Assembly (NCBI GenBank): GCA_951799405.1
Contig: OX637335.1
Location: 18,046,342 to 18,110,341, forward strand
Length of the DNA: 64,000 nucleotides
Reading direction: 5' to 3'
Origin: Agapetus fuscipes
Taxonomy: Eukaryota > Arthropoda > Insecta > Trichoptera > Glossosomatidae
The notes under the pieces are model-generated. The model was not told the DNA's origin. It saw only the letters and a program-made list of their open reading frames with translations, and searched no databases. Positions 10,858-21,302 of the stretch are shown here, one piece after another; position 1 is the first letter of the stretch, and each line of letters begins with the position of its first letter. Made by a program: the position numbers and the translations under genes.

Positions 10858-11262
10858 GTAGTAGGTTGGTATAAGAGCCCGTTCCCACTTGTCGTGTGTC
10901 GGATCCGTATATTAATCGGAGGTTCCAGTGGCAGAATGTATGGAGCTATTCACACTTGTCGGAAACCGATTTTGTTCAAAATGTTCTGCAACTGGAACCT
11001 CCGATGAATATACGGATCCGACACCCGACAAGTGGGAACGGGCTCTATGGCTGACCACCCATATTGCATAAGTTAGTTAGCTTTTGACAATACCACCACT
11101 GTTTCAGGGAAAGTCATGAGTTACATGGTCGTTAATTGTCATTTGAGGAATGTTTCTTATTTTGCAAGTACATATGCAACATGAAAGCGAACTTACACGT
11201 GTCTGTTTGTGGACACACATTTAATGTGAATCTTACGTATCTGTTCAACATACATACATACA
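10858..11262 (+). mobile_element. LINE-A 3' module copy interrupted by MITE-C
   Basis: The module begins GTAGGTTGGTAT, is interrupted, and resumes GGCTGACCACCCATATTG. It then continues with CACTGTTTCAGGGAAAG and TGTCTGTTTGTGG. Confidence 0.8.
10873..11045. mobile_element. MITE-C, Harbinger-like foldback
   Basis: Near-perfect inverted arms of about 60 bases begin GAGCCCGTTCCCACTTGTCG. TAT flanks both sides (10870-10872 and 11046-11048), in keeping with the 3-bp TWA duplications of PIF/Harbinger elements. No coding capacity. Confidence 0.75.
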
Positions 11263-11282
11263 TAATAAATGGTGATCTAGAC

Positions 11283-11390
11283 TAGCGTATTTGAAATATA
11301 GTAACGCTAGCTCGATTCCCGTCAGCGCGTTTTTTTCTTTGACCCTGGTTCAACAGATGTGATTGAGTGATCATTAATTAATAACTCATA
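11283..11390 (+). mobile_element. SINE-3 fragment
   Basis: Carries GACCCTGGTTCAACAGATG, the SINE-3 body segment, in the orientation opposite to the three longer copies. Confidence 0.5.
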
Positions 11391-11640
11391 AAAATAGCAT
11401 TATCCTTGCATTCCATGCCGTCACATCGGGTTTGAATCTTGCCGAAGGTGTCAAAAATGATTTCCCATGTCGGTGTTTATTTCAAACCTAAATAAACCAG
11501 CATGGTTGACTCAGCTTTTAAGCAGTAAGGCCAGGCCCCTAACCTGTAAGAATAAATAGTTTCACTCACCACTCACCACATGCGACACCTTCGGGGGAAA
11601 CGCGGCCAGAATTTACACTGTGTGTGTAGTTTAGTTGTGT
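11391..11640 (+). mobile_element. SINE-2 copy
   Basis: B-box region GGGTTTGAATCTTGCCG, AATGATTTCCCATGTCGG and the 3' segment CACCTTCGGGGGAAACGCG are all present. The A-box end is lost. Confidence 0.75.
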
Positions 11641-12057
11641 TTGCGTTTAGTTTAATATTAATTGATAACGTGAATACCTGTTTATATCCAGACAAAAATG
11701 GGTAGTCGAATTGCATTCCACTTCTCAAATTTATTTGGAAAAAAAGTGGTAAATGGTAAAAAGTAAATATACTCGTCTTGCCCATTTGAAGTAATATATA
11801 GGGTGATTCTGCAGAGTCCGGTGGCACGTGTGACGAGAAAACGAGAAGCGTGGGAGAAGTGGGATGAAGAAGGAAGTGAAGAGATGGTAAGAGGATGTGT
11901 ATCTCCCTGGAGCAGAGAGTCAAGGCAGAAGCGCCGTTACCAAAGCCTTTTTATTGCAGGCGCCGCGAATAAGTTATGTGGGACGGAGTGCCTCAAAGGT
12001 GGGAACTTCCGAGAGACATTTTTGCCACTACTTTTGTGCATCAAAAAACGAAGGCTA
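11641..12057. other. Unassigned stretch, GC-richer than surroundings
   Basis: 11800-12050 is more GC-rich and carries an open frame, but nothing recognisable is encoded. I record no gene. Confidence 0.4.
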
Positions 12058-12067
12058 CATTTTATGG
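12058..12067 (+). repeat. Target-site duplication of FB-1, left
   Basis: CATTTTATGG here is repeated exactly at 12756-12765. Confidence 0.8.
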
Positions 12068-12755
12068 GTTCCATGATAGAACGACACAGTGGCAAAACGA
12101 CACATGACATAACGACACATGCTAGAACGACACATGGCAGAATAACACATGACAGAACATCACAATGACAGTGCATCACATGACAAAACATCTTATGAAA
12201 TTGCAATTATCTATCCATAATCGATAATCTAAGTCGCAAAGATATATTAACATCAAAAAATCATATCAAATGCATGCTCACAAACAGACACGGTTAAGTT
12301 CGCGCTTACAAATGCTAAATGTGTACTTACAAATTAAAACCAAACCTCAAATGAACATTAACCATGCAACTTTGGCCGATCTTCCCTGAAATATTGGTGA
12401 CATTGGAAAAGTGAACCATTTTTTACAGTATGGGTGGTCAGCCTCATACCAACCTATAAGCCAAGCAACCACACATAACAGAACCTCACATGACATAACA
12501 TCACATGACAAAACATCATAGGAAAGTAGATCACAAGATGTTTTGTCACGTGATGTTTTTTCATGTGCCGTTGTTGGTATGTTCTGTTTGAGGTATGTGA
12601 TGTTTTGTCATGTAATGTTTTATTATTGTGTTGTTTTGCATTGTGATGTATTTTCTGTGTTGTTTTGCCATAGTGATGTTTTGTTATGTGATGTACTGTC
12701 ATTGTGATGTTCGGTCATGTGTCGTTTTGTCACTGTGCCGTTCTACACTATCACC
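12068..12755. mobile_element. FB-1 foldback element, MULE-like
   Basis: Both ends consist of short variant units such as GACAAAACGACACAT and TGACATAACGACACA, running inward on the left (12076-12200) and as their reverse complement on the right (12530-12750). The outer termini are GTTCCATGATAGAAC and, on the other strand, GGTGATAGTGTAGAAC. A perfect 10-bp target duplication flanks the element. That length and the long inverted ends suggest the Mutator-like superfamily, but there is no transposase to confirm it. Confidence 0.75.
12215..12475 (-). mobile_element. LINE-A 3' module copy nested in FB-1
   Basis: A nearly complete copy. It runs from the tail side (AGTCGCAAAGATATATT) to the module 5' side (AACCTATAAGCCAAG) and sits between the two repetitive arms of FB-1. 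Confidence 0.85.
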
Positions 12756-12765
12756 CATTTTATGG
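12756..12765 (+). repeat. Target-site duplication of FB-1, right
   Basis: CATTTTATGG, identical to 12058-12067. Confidence 0.8.
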
Positions 12766-13370
12766 AGCAAATAGGTGCAGCGATCATGTGTACAATGTGA
12801 GCTTTGCTATAAATTACATTTCAAAGAGTGCAGTTTTAAAGACTAGGTTGAATTTACGAGAAATGTACGAAATGAAAAATGTGCTATTTTTCAAGCTTGA
12901 ATGAATCTTCCTGGAACTGCGTATTTAATTCATTTATTTGTCGCCAAAGTGATACAGGTGCCATGGAACTTTATATGTTAGTATGCAATCGAAAAAAAAT
13001 GCAAGATTTAATAAGAATAGAGCAAAAAAGAGACAAAACGATTTTTGCTTGGCAGTCCTCGTTAACAGTTGCCAGGAAACTGATTGTAACGAGCTCTGTT
13101 CCTTTAAGTTTTTTCATTTAAGATATAAACACAATAAATTTCTTGAAAATATAGAAAATGACGTTTTTTCATTTCAGGAAAATATCCTAGATTGCAGTTT
13201 TATTTATCTTTATAGGGTAATGCTATGGCTTTAAAATTTTCATTGTTGTTTGATTCTTTTATTTTAGCGATTTTTCCCTTTCATTGTCTGATTTATATTT
13301 TTGATTAACAATGAACGTTATAATTACTATTCTTTGACTAAAAGAAGGTTTCTTTGATGCTGACCTCCTA
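12766..13370. other. Unassigned AT-rich DNA
   Basis: Overlapping short frames at 12879-13234 show no recognisable domain. No repeat family was recognised. Confidence 0.5.
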
Positions 13371-13371
13371 T

Positions 13372-13570
13372 GCTGTATAAACTTGGTTCGCTTTTGCCCA
13401 TGCTACTCCTGTTTCAGCGGAGTGCGGTGAAAGTTACTATTCAAGATTTGTGTTTGTATATTGCAAGAACATACGCAGCATGTGTAAGTGAGATCTTACA
13501 ACATGTCTGCTTGTCGGCATGCATTTAATGTGAGAACGTTGGTTATTTATCGATCTGCAATAGGGTGTGA
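13372..13570 (+). mobile_element. Old LINE-A 3' module copy
   Basis: Landmarks are diverged (CTGTTTCAGCGGAGTG, TGTCTGCTTGTCGGCATGC), making this one of the oldest copies. Confidence 0.65.
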
Positions 13571-13689
13571 CTAAATGAAAAATAAGTAACCTCATTTTGC
13601 TTCGATGGAGTGTTCGCCCCTGGGGTACGGTAACAGTTATACTAGGTCTCACGTACAAAGAGTACTTGCATACAAAAGTATCTCAAGCT

Positions 13690-13855
13690 AAACCTTTAAG
13701 CTTAAGGCGACTAGAGCCTCTGTACTCCAGCTGTAAACTAAACCATAGCGTCTTACCAAAAATATATGTGAACTAAAACTCTCACCAGAGGCACTGTTTT
13801 CAATTTCACGCATTTTTGGTGAACGCTATGGTTGAGTTTAAGCTTAAAGTTGTAG
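13690..13855. mobile_element. MITE-A, best foldback copy
   Basis: Arms CTTTAAGCTTAA...AACCATAGCG and its complement CGCTATGGTTGAGTTTAAGC surround the centre CTCACCAGAGGCACTG. At least five further copies are present in the window. No coding capacity. Confidence 0.75.
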
Positions 13856-13869
13856 TACTAACCTTTACA

Positions 13870-14099
13870 CCGTCTCGGTCCGAGGGACTTAGGAAAATAC
13901 CATTACGGCAATAAATAGCTTTACTCCTTTTCCTAACTCAGTAAGGCAACTCTGCAAACTGTTATATTAAAAGTACCAAAAGCTGCCAACAACTTATAAC
14001 TATGAGAAATTCTAATGTAAGAGTTCTACGGAAGATTGCATACTGAATACTGAACCATAGAGTGCATATTACATCAAAAAATATTTAGAGGATTTATTT
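13870..14099. other. Unassigned DNA
   Basis: Nothing recognisable between MITE-A and the SINE pair. Confidence 0.4.
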
Positions 14100-14225
14100 A
14101 TAGAGCGCTGTTTAATGTGAATCACACCTCAAGAGCCCTCTACAAGCTAGCTCGTCGCTGTAGAAAGCACCAGTCTCAAGCAAGATCCAGTTGCTGTGAG
14201 GTCGGTGGTATTTTTGATGACTGGG
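14100..14225 (-). mobile_element. SINE-1, 3' half
   Basis: Contains the SINE-1 3' body in antisense (ACACCTCAAGAGCCCTC and GATCCAGTTGCTGTGAGG). The tRNA-like head is missing and SINE-2 follows directly. Confidence 0.75.
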
Positions 14226-14405
14226 TTAGACAAATTAATTTTACAACGTTTTCCCGAAAGCCGTCGCATGTGGTGAATGTAACCTATTTATTTTTACATA
14301 TAAGGGTACCGTCCTTAGACTAACCACTTCAGTTGAAGTGGAGGCTTCCAAGCTCCCGGGGAGGCTACCATGCAAATACTCTACCAACTAAGCTATCGAG
14401 CGGAT
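14226..14405 (-). mobile_element. SINE-2 copy with internal deletion
   Basis: Has the 3' segment (CCGTCGCATGTGGTGAATG), the CTTCAACTGAAGTGG-type segment, and the A box TAGCTTAGTTGGTAGAG. The middle is deleted. Confidence 0.75.
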
Positions 14406-14722
14406 CGGATAACTGAGTCAGTATTGGGCCCCCGATAATACAAGAAAAAATAAAAATCAAATCAAAACAATTGAGAAGTGCGAGCTGAAGATGTTAACCA
14501 AACTTTTTAAAAAAAATCATGATTATTCTTTTTAATCAAAGGCACTTATCGCCACCCACGCCAAATTCACAAAAATAAAAATAAAATTTCTATGCAACAT
14601 GGCTCCACCCTAATGCACACATATATGCATTTACAACGCAGAGGTCGAGTAGGAAGCCTTAGAGCGCTCCTAGCTCCCAGCTCCTTCAGTCTCCTATAAA
14701 GCAGAATCCCGCTGTAAAGTAC
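14406..14722. other. Unassigned DNA
   Basis: About 300 bases without a recognisable feature. Confidence 0.4.
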
Positions 14723-15599
14723 GGCGACGGATTAGAACGGCACAGTGACAAAACGACACATGACATAACGACACACGACAGAATGACACATGACATAACG
14801 ACACACGACATTACATCACAATGATAAAACAACACAGGAATACATCACTGTGATAAAACGACACAAGGACAAAACATCACATACCTAAAACAGAACATAA
14901 ACGGCACATGAAAAAACATCACATGACAAAACATCACAAATAATACAAACATTCATTTTGCTTATTATGAGTCCTTAACTTATAGATTAGCATGGGGCTA
15001 CCTACCTAACCTGTATAATACATGCATCAGTTCAATTTTCGCATTCTCACATTTTTTTCATGCCATTTGTGGTGTTTTATGTTTTGAAATGATTTGACAT
15101 GTGATCATTTTTCATGTGCCACTTATATTACGCTCTGTTTTAGGTATGAGATGTTTTCTCATGCGATGTTTTGCGTTATGATACTTTGTCATTGTGATGT
15201 ACTTTTCTGTGATGTTTTGCCATTATGATGTACTTTCCTGTGATGTTTTGTCATGTGTCGTTCAGTCATGTGTAGTTCTGTCATGTGTCGTGATATTATG
15301 AGTCATTTTTTTTTTCTTTTAAAAAAAATATAGATTTGTGGAAAGGAATGCAATCCACCAACCTATTTTGCCCGGCCAGTTGTCTTCATGCGAAAGCAGA
15401 AGCTTGTGTGCATGCAATGGCATCTGTTGAACCAGGGTCGAAGTTATGGTCAAGTGGGCTAGACGCAAGATTCGAACCTACGTTATTCGGTTTCAAATAC
15501 TCTAGTCGAACATGCGCCTCTACCCCTCGGCCATAACACCGACTGATTGCTGATTATGCCGTGTGTTGTTATGTCACTGCGCCGTTCTATGATGAAACC
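14723..15599. mobile_element. FB-2 foldback element
   Basis: Left end GGCGACGGATTAGAACGGCA and, on the complementary strand, right end GGTTTCATCATAGAACGGCG. The arms are made of the same GACAAAACGACACATGA-type units as FB-1 and FB-3. The flanks GTAAAGTAC and GTAGAGGGC are only loosely alike, so any target duplication has decayed. The right arm is split by a SINE-3 insertion. Confidence 0.7.
15318..15543 (-). mobile_element. SINE-3 (tRNA-derived) copy nested in FB-2
   Basis: On the minus strand the head is GTCGGTGTTATGGCCGAGGG with a following GGTAGAGGC, and a B box GGTTCGAATCTTG. The long spacing suggests a variable arm like a class II tRNA. Two other long copies are at 36548 and 60163. Confidence 0.85.
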
Positions 15600-15880
15600 G
15601 TAGAGGGCTGCTTGCATGCGCTCCTTCCGAGGCGGGAAGACCCAAGTGTCAAAGCTTTATGCGCTTCTGCAAGATCATTGCATTTCCTGTGACCTGAGGT
15701 TGATGCTCCATGCTAATGCAACGCAGGTGAGTACACAATTTTTAGACGAAAATTTCACCCAGCGGAAGGAGTGCCAATTTTCTTGTGAAGCTGAAGACGT
15801 GCTCCAAAATGATGTATATACATGCATACATATTAGTGGTGAAGGGGTAAGATTTTGGAGGATGTATTCTGTGTAAGAGA
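15600..15880. other. Unassigned DNA
   Basis: A frame at 15616-15876 shows no recognised domain. Not annotated as a gene. Confidence 0.35.
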
Positions 15881-15884
15881 TAAA

Positions 15885-15975
15885 TTTGAGGTAATGACTC
15901 TGGATGAAGTGAAAGAAGTATGTAAGGACCAAAAATATTGATGGTTAATCTATAATATTGGCGGCTAAGGCTTTT
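15885..15975 (+). pseudogene. LINE-A ORF end relic
   Basis: TAATGACTCTGGATGAAGTG through ATGTAAGGACC matches the last codons of LINE-A (MTLDEVKEVCKDQK), ending near the stop after the NIGG position. The module does not follow. Confidence 0.65.
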
Positions 15976-15979
15976 GAAG

Positions 15980-16590
15980 TCTCAATTTCTATTTTCTTCA
16001 TTTTAATTTTACTTAGTTATTGCTTGATCTTAAAAGTAAAATTGAATGAGTACTAATTTGAGAAATCGTGGATTTAACAGTTTATTGGGAGTAACTTCTC
16101 ACAGTAAATAAACTTATTATAAGGAAGAAATCATGACAAACTTCTCAACTATATACAGAGATTTCACAGGTTTTTAGGGTTTTCTCTCGTAAAAATAGGA
16201 AAAAATGTGCATTTATCTGAGAAACTCACGTTCCCTTAATATGTCACTTATTTAGTTTGACATTTAAGGTACAAATATAAAGTAAAAAAAAAAAAATTGA
16301 GAATAGAACCTCCTACCTTCCAAGTGTAAATAAAATTAAAAAAATGAATTTGCACTCCGTAAATGTGCATACTTTAGAAAATGCAAACAACACTTATTAA
16401 ATTATGTTTTAATTAGGTCAAATGAAATAAAAGTTGCTTAATACAATTAGCAAATGCAATAGCGTAAAAACTTTTCGCATGTGCAAATTCAGAGGTCGTC
16501 ATTTTATTAAACAGAAAACTAACGTTTGCGTGATACCGGTTTTCCATTTGAACTTAACAAATAATTCTAACCAGTTATTCATAATTACCC
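15980..16590. other. Unassigned AT-rich DNA
   Basis: No gene or recognised repeat. Confidence 0.5.
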
Positions 16591-16591
16591 T

Positions 16592-16805
16592 TATGAATTG
16601 GTTCACTTTGCCAATGTGATCCCTGTTTCAGGGAAGGTCGGCAAGAGTTGCAGGGTTTATGTTCATTTGAGATTTGGTTTTTTATATTGAAGGTCCACAT
16701 GCGGCATGTGTGAGGGCGAAATTATGCGTGTCTGCTTGTGGGAATGCATTTAATATGAATCTCAAATGATAAATATCTTTGCAACTTAGATTTAGATTTA
16801 GATTT
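16592..16805 (+). mobile_element. LINE-A 3' module copy
   Basis: 5'-truncated at TTGGTTCACTTTGCCAATG. It keeps all later landmarks and ends in a (TTTAGA)n hexamer tail rather than the usual pentamer. Confidence 0.88.
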
Positions 16806-16808
16806 AGA

Positions 16809-17106
16809 TATTAGGATGATTCATTTGGTGAGCGCTATTTTTGTGTGAATCACACCGCAAGAGCCCTCGGCGAGCTTGGTCCCCACTATAGAAAGCGCCA
16901 ATTCTCAATCTCAAGCGAGACCCAGTTGCTGTAAGACTAGATGGATATTTTGTGACCGGTCTTTGGTACAGGCAATGAAATTTTAAACCCAAAAAAGAGC
17001 ATTTTTAAAATACAAATGTTATTATTTTTTGCTCTCCCCGGGTTTCGAACCCACCACCTTCCATTTACGAGTCGGAAGCGTTACCACTAGACTACAGACC
17101 GGTCAT
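16809..17106 (-). mobile_element. SINE-1 copy
   Basis: Full length on the minus strand: A box TAGTCTAGTGGTAACGC, B box GGTTCGAAACCC. The (ATT)n end abuts the LINE-A tail. Confidence 0.88.
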
Positions 17107-17939
17107 AGTTAGCCTCACTTAAATGTAATTCATGAATAATTCAGGTATTGAATACGTTTAACCACTAGTATGTCTGTTTAGATCATGAATCATGGTATAA
17201 TGAAAAATTTTGGTGAGTCATACTTTAGGCGTATATTCACCCTCTTTTATGCCATTATAAAGAACAAATAGCGCTTTATTGCTTTCTATTGATTCAAGTA
17301 CAAAACTATTCGACGTTTTTCACACAAGGTACGGTTGTTGTACATAAGATTGGATGAACTTTTGGTGACTGGTCAGATGAATATTTCAACTAAGTAAAGG
17401 GTTTATTTCACTGTGTTTGTTCACAGTTTTTTGATTACAAGTCCTAATCGCTTACCACTTAGCTGGTATGAGGCTAACCACCCATACTGTAAAAAATAGT
17501 TCCCTTGGTCCCCTAAGTGCTTTTGTGTTTACGTCTATATACCGAGACGAGATGAATTCGTTAGGTAGGTAGAATGGAACATGTAAAAATTTGAATTTGA
17601 ATTTAAAAAAACAAAAGAACGCAGAAAAGAGGTGGAAAAAAGGCAGAGAAGGAAGGGGACGGAATTGCAAGCCGTCGGCGTTGGAATTGTAAGAATAATT
17701 ATGTGTTAGTGTTTGTAACAAAATAAAAGTGCATAATAAAATTTTGGTTGATTGTCTTCTTTCAAAAGTGCTATTGCCGTCGTGTTCAATGCACTAGCAG
17801 GCGCTACAATTAGTGATGAAGAAACCGTGGAGCGCGGTTTTAGTTTTGAAGAAGATTTTGAACAGATACCTTGTTGAAGACATGAACATAATAGTAATTA
17901 TCCTCACACTATCAAAGGAAATTTCGCTTGAGTAATGAT
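17107..17939. other. Unassigned DNA with a LINE-A module scrap
   Basis: GGTATGAGGCTAACCACCC at 17464-17482 is the start of a LINE-A module that breaks off after about 45 bases. Nothing else was recognised. Confidence 0.5.
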
Positions 17940-18125
17940 TGCATGTGTCTTATCGAACCTGGAAATTTATTTTAAAAATATGTAAAACCACTTTGACCTT
18001 ATCGTTTTTTATATGTTTTTCTTATCTCAGATTGCGTAGAATGTGATTCTTAAGACCATTTCATCACAAGGTCATCTTTAAATCAAATAGTGGATAAGCG
18101 AAACAAGCACTGGGGAAACCATTTA
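17940..18125 (+). mobile_element. MITE-B, 3' part
   Basis: TTCTTATCTCAGATTGCGTAG and GTGGATAAGCGAAACAAGC align with the other MITE-B copies. Confidence 0.7.
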
Positions 18126-18189
18126 CCATTAAATGTGTTCCTTAGACAATCTGAAATCCATTCCCAAACTCCAGTGTTAATTTCATCAG

Positions 18190-18310
18190 TCAGCATCCAG
18201 AACATCAAGTATCAAACATTTACCGAAAATGTATGTAAACTAAAACGTTCACAAGATGCGCTTTTTCACTTTCCGTACATTTTTGAAATTGTAAACCTAA
18301 GGTTAAGGGT
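18190..18310. mobile_element. MITE-A copy, degraded
   Basis: Contains ACCGAAAATGTATGTAAACT and AAAACGTTCACAAGATGCGC, the two sides of the MITE-A centre. Confidence 0.55.
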
Positions 18311-18514
18311 CTGCGCACAGGAGGCCAGTAGCTACTGTCGCGTCCACTGGCACTGCCTCGTCGTAATGAATCGCATTCCTCTAGTTTGCCGAACAAGCCG
18401 CCTTTATTGGACAGCCCGTCCGCCCTTCTGCCCAAATTACCGACACTTTTGTACTAGACGAGATTGCCACTCTCTCTCTGAAAGCAAGCGTGTTCAAACT
18501 GGGACAGTAAACGA

Positions 18515-18650
18515 AAATATCGCCACCTTAAGCTCTCGATCCTTCTTCAGCGCTTGTAGATTATTGTATAAGGCAGATTTTATGTGAAGTAAGAGAGCAT
18601 TTTACCACAGACGAAAACTATAGACATGATTTTTATTTCTTTAAAAAAAC
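18515..18650 (-). repeat. Dispersed repeat shared with 7335-7545
   Basis: The reverse complement of the 7335 block (CGATCCTTCTTCAGCGCTTG and CACAGACGAAAACTATAG). Confidence 0.6.
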
Positions 18651-19182
18651 ATACCTAAAACACCATAGAACAATTTGTATGCGATTAATTTTAATAAAAT
18701 ACGCAAAATAATCTTATAAAATGGAATTTAAAGAAATCGTTACGTTAGAAATCGACATTCACATCATGAAAGTTCTTATTAAAAATATACAATACAAAAA
18801 AAAACACATATAGCACACACTTATCATACTATTATATTTTTCGCGGATTTATTTAATTAAAACCAGGTCGTTTTATTTTACACAATTTATTTCACATTCG
18901 GTTTGGACACAGAGACACTTTACACTTGCACAGTTCAGTGGTAGAATGATTTCTAAAGCTCCAAAGCATTTCAGTTCCTATTTTATATTAAGAATATTAC
19001 TTAATATTAATTTATTTATTTTTAAAGACGCCAACAGAACAAAATAGTTGCACATACACCAAACACATAATTCAAATGCTCCAATAATAGGTATCTATCG
19101 CATAATATACATTTTAACAAAAATTAGCGGGGGTTATTATTAACTACCTAAACTTCTACTTACTTCTAGAGACTTACCTCTC
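18651..19182. other. Unassigned AT-rich DNA
   Basis: A segment at 18855-18935 loosely resembles 19530-19610 (ATTTATTTCACATTCGG versus ATTTATTTTACACGG). It may be an old duplicated repeat; no gene. Confidence 0.35.
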
Positions 19183-19184
19183 TA

Positions 19185-19412
19185 TTCTTAGACATTTTAG
19201 TCGTCCGTTGAGCCCACGCTTCGACAAACTGATGATGCCTGGGCTGGAAGTCTCATCACCACGGTCATTCTTACCTACCGAAATTTGGTAATATTTGTAT
19301 GAAGTCTAATCAGCTGTTCACCTGCGGCTATCTTGGATTGGCAGGTCTTCATACAAATGCATCATTAGTTTGTCAAAGCGTGTGCTCAATAGACGACTAA
19401 AATGTCTAAGAA
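19185..19412. mobile_element. MITE-D, TA-flanked foldback
   Basis: Inverted arms of roughly 50 bases start TTCTTAGACATTTTAGTCGT and are bordered by TA on both sides. A TA duplication is typical of Tc1/mariner-like elements, which is the inferred class. Confidence 0.65.
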
Positions 19413-20084
19413 TAGCGCCGTTTATTATTAACTTACACAGACAAACACAACTAATCATATGCATAACAATACTGTTATTATATTACATTCATTCATTCAT
19501 TATCTTACATTCTGAGGTTCTCTTTTAATTAAACTGCAACTATTTATTTTAACAGAATTTATTTTACACGGTTTGGTTCACAACTTACAACAATTGACAA
19601 TCACTGATTTCTAGCTCTTGCTTGCTTTTTAATCGACACTCTCGCCTTCACCACTACCACCTGTATCAAGGCCCTAATACTTGCTCCGATGACGTCATGC
19701 TACGTCATCATAAATTGGCTGACTAGGGGCTGACGATGGTTTGGTGACCGCAGGGGCGGAGGGGAAGGGAGCGGTTAGTAATGCTGTAATCTCACTTCAT
19801 TCCTCGTTCAAAGGGACTATATTTAAAAGAATAAATTCATAATTTAACACACAACAGAGAGCAACATAAATCTAATTATTTTTCTCCACAAATAAAGCTA
19901 AGTATAATCATTCGATATTAATTATAATTCTACCAAAGCTAAATATAATGATGATTTGACATTATTTTTTTGTTTTCGGGGGTTTTATAAAATATGGTTC
20001 ACAGCACAGCTCAGACGGACACGTGACCGCCCGCGCCATGTTTGTTTTCACCGTTCACCCACGCGCTTCATGCTGTCGTTCAAA
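19413..20084. other. 5' flank of the P-type transposon
   Basis: The proximal 100 bases are GC-rich (GACACGTGACCGCCCGCGCC at 20019-20038). I could not identify the outer inverted terminus of the transposon by eye. Confidence 0.35.
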
Positions 20085-20095
20085 TATATAAAAAG
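20085..20095 (+). promoter_or_regulatory. TATA box of the P-type transposase
   Basis: TATATAAAAAG lies 75 bases upstream of the initiator ATG at 20160, a plausible distance for a short 5' UTR. Confidence 0.55.
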
Positions 20096-20159
20096 CTGTG
20101 AAATTAAAATACTGTGAACTCTATTTAACATTATTACAATATTTTACACTGTGTGGATC

Positions 20160-20312
20160 ATGGGAAAGAAGTGTATGGTGCCTAATTGTCGTGGAAACTA
20201 CGACAAAGAGAATAAGGTGTCCATCTTCAAATTCCCAAACGATGGACATCTCAAACAACAATGGCTACGCGCCATCCCACGAGCAAATTTTACTCCTACA
20301 CAATATTCAGGG
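20160..20312 (+). CDS. P-type transposase exon 1 (THAP N-terminal half)
   Basis: Fifty-one codons begin MGKKCMVPNCRG, giving the first two zinc-binding cysteines. The hydrophobic FKFP and the WLRAIPR helix typical of THAP domains follow. The exon ends with GGG in phase 0, directly before the donor GTAAGT. I chose the ATG at 20160 because it sits just before the first cysteine pair, as is usual for THAP proteins, and because a TATA box is 75 bases upstream. Confidence 0.88.
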
Positions 20313-20854
20313 GTAAGTAACGAAAATAAATACTATAATTGTATAAATTTACGTTTTTTGTGAATCATTACATATAATATCACAGCAAAGTACTTACCGT
20401 TTGAATACACCAAATACCAGGTCTTTATTGTAAAAAAGTGCACAGGAGTTTTGATGCCAATGAATGCCAGGTCCCTGCAAACATTAGTTTCGCTAAGCTT
20501 GTATTTTTCGTGAAAAAGTAAGAGAAGATTGAAACATTGATTTCTTTAAATTTTACTTACATCAAAAAATAACTACTTGTACTTGTGGATAGCTGTGCTT
20601 ATTGAAGTAATTTTTAGTTATCTAATTACCATTTGTTGCGTTTAGAAACGCATTTAGTTGCGTTTTGCGTTGCGTAATTACCATTCATTTTCAATTGGAT
20701 AAATTAAGTCATAAAGTTATAAGTTTTACTAAAAAAAATCTATCTATGATCTAAGTTACAAAGATAAAATTTCAAGGAAAAAATAAATAAAATATTAAAT
20801 AACTCTGTAAATGAAAGAAAGGTACAAAATTAAAATCCTTTTCTGTGATTTCAG
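20313..20854 (+). other. Intron of the P-type transposase
   Basis: Donor GTAAGTAACG and acceptor TTCTGTGATTTCAG bound a 542-base AT-rich intron. Splicing restores the THAP frame exactly (VCEKHF follows). P elements regulate transposition by splicing, but whether this intron is regulated cannot be judged. Confidence 0.8.
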
Positions 20855-21301
20855 GTTTGCGAGAAACACTTCAAAGACAAGGAGATTGAGAAGACCGTGG
20901 AAGCTTTTAATGATAAAACAGGTGAAATGTTATCAGTTCCTTTATTTAAACGTCGTTTAGTAAAAAATTCTATACCATCAGTATTTCCAGGATGTCCTTC
21001 TTATTTAAGTCGTCAAGTTTCTTTTAGGGAAGAACCAAGTGAAAAGAAAGCACGTCGGGAAACTGAAATGTTTCATCAGGCCGTCGCTCAAAGCATTGCA
21101 GAAAAAAGGGCATATGAAGATAAGATTAAAATAGTCAGCATAGATGATTTGTTTTCCAAAATAGAGCAAGTTAGCTTACCGAGCAATTGGTTTTTTTTTA
21201 AGTTAGATACAAAAGCAATCTTCTCAAGGATAGAGATGGAACCTGGTCCAAAAGTTGTAGCCTCTGTAGTTGTTGATCAAGATTTGAAGTATTTAGCGTT
21301 C
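20855..21301 (+). CDS. P-type transposase exon 2, segment before frameshift
   Basis: Starts VCEKHFKDKEIEK, supplying the final C and H of the zinc finger, and carries the charged segment EKKARRETEMF to AEKRAYEDK. The frame runs on to a stop at 21322, but similarity of sense moves to another frame after TATTTAGCGTTC. One extra C at about 21301-21302 explains this. Confidence 0.8.
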
Positions 21302-21302
21302 C

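Noticed and set aside
11803..12168. Open frame of 121 codons
   Set aside because: Its second half is the repetitive arm of FB-1 and the first half has no recognisable domain.
12068..15599. Regular short repeats that look like a CRISPR array
   Set aside because: Units are shuffled, lack unique spacers of fixed length and form inverted arms of a transposon in a eukaryotic genome.
18090..18587. Open frame of 165 codons
   Set aside because: It runs across MITE-B, MITE-A and a dispersed repeat; no protein family recognised.
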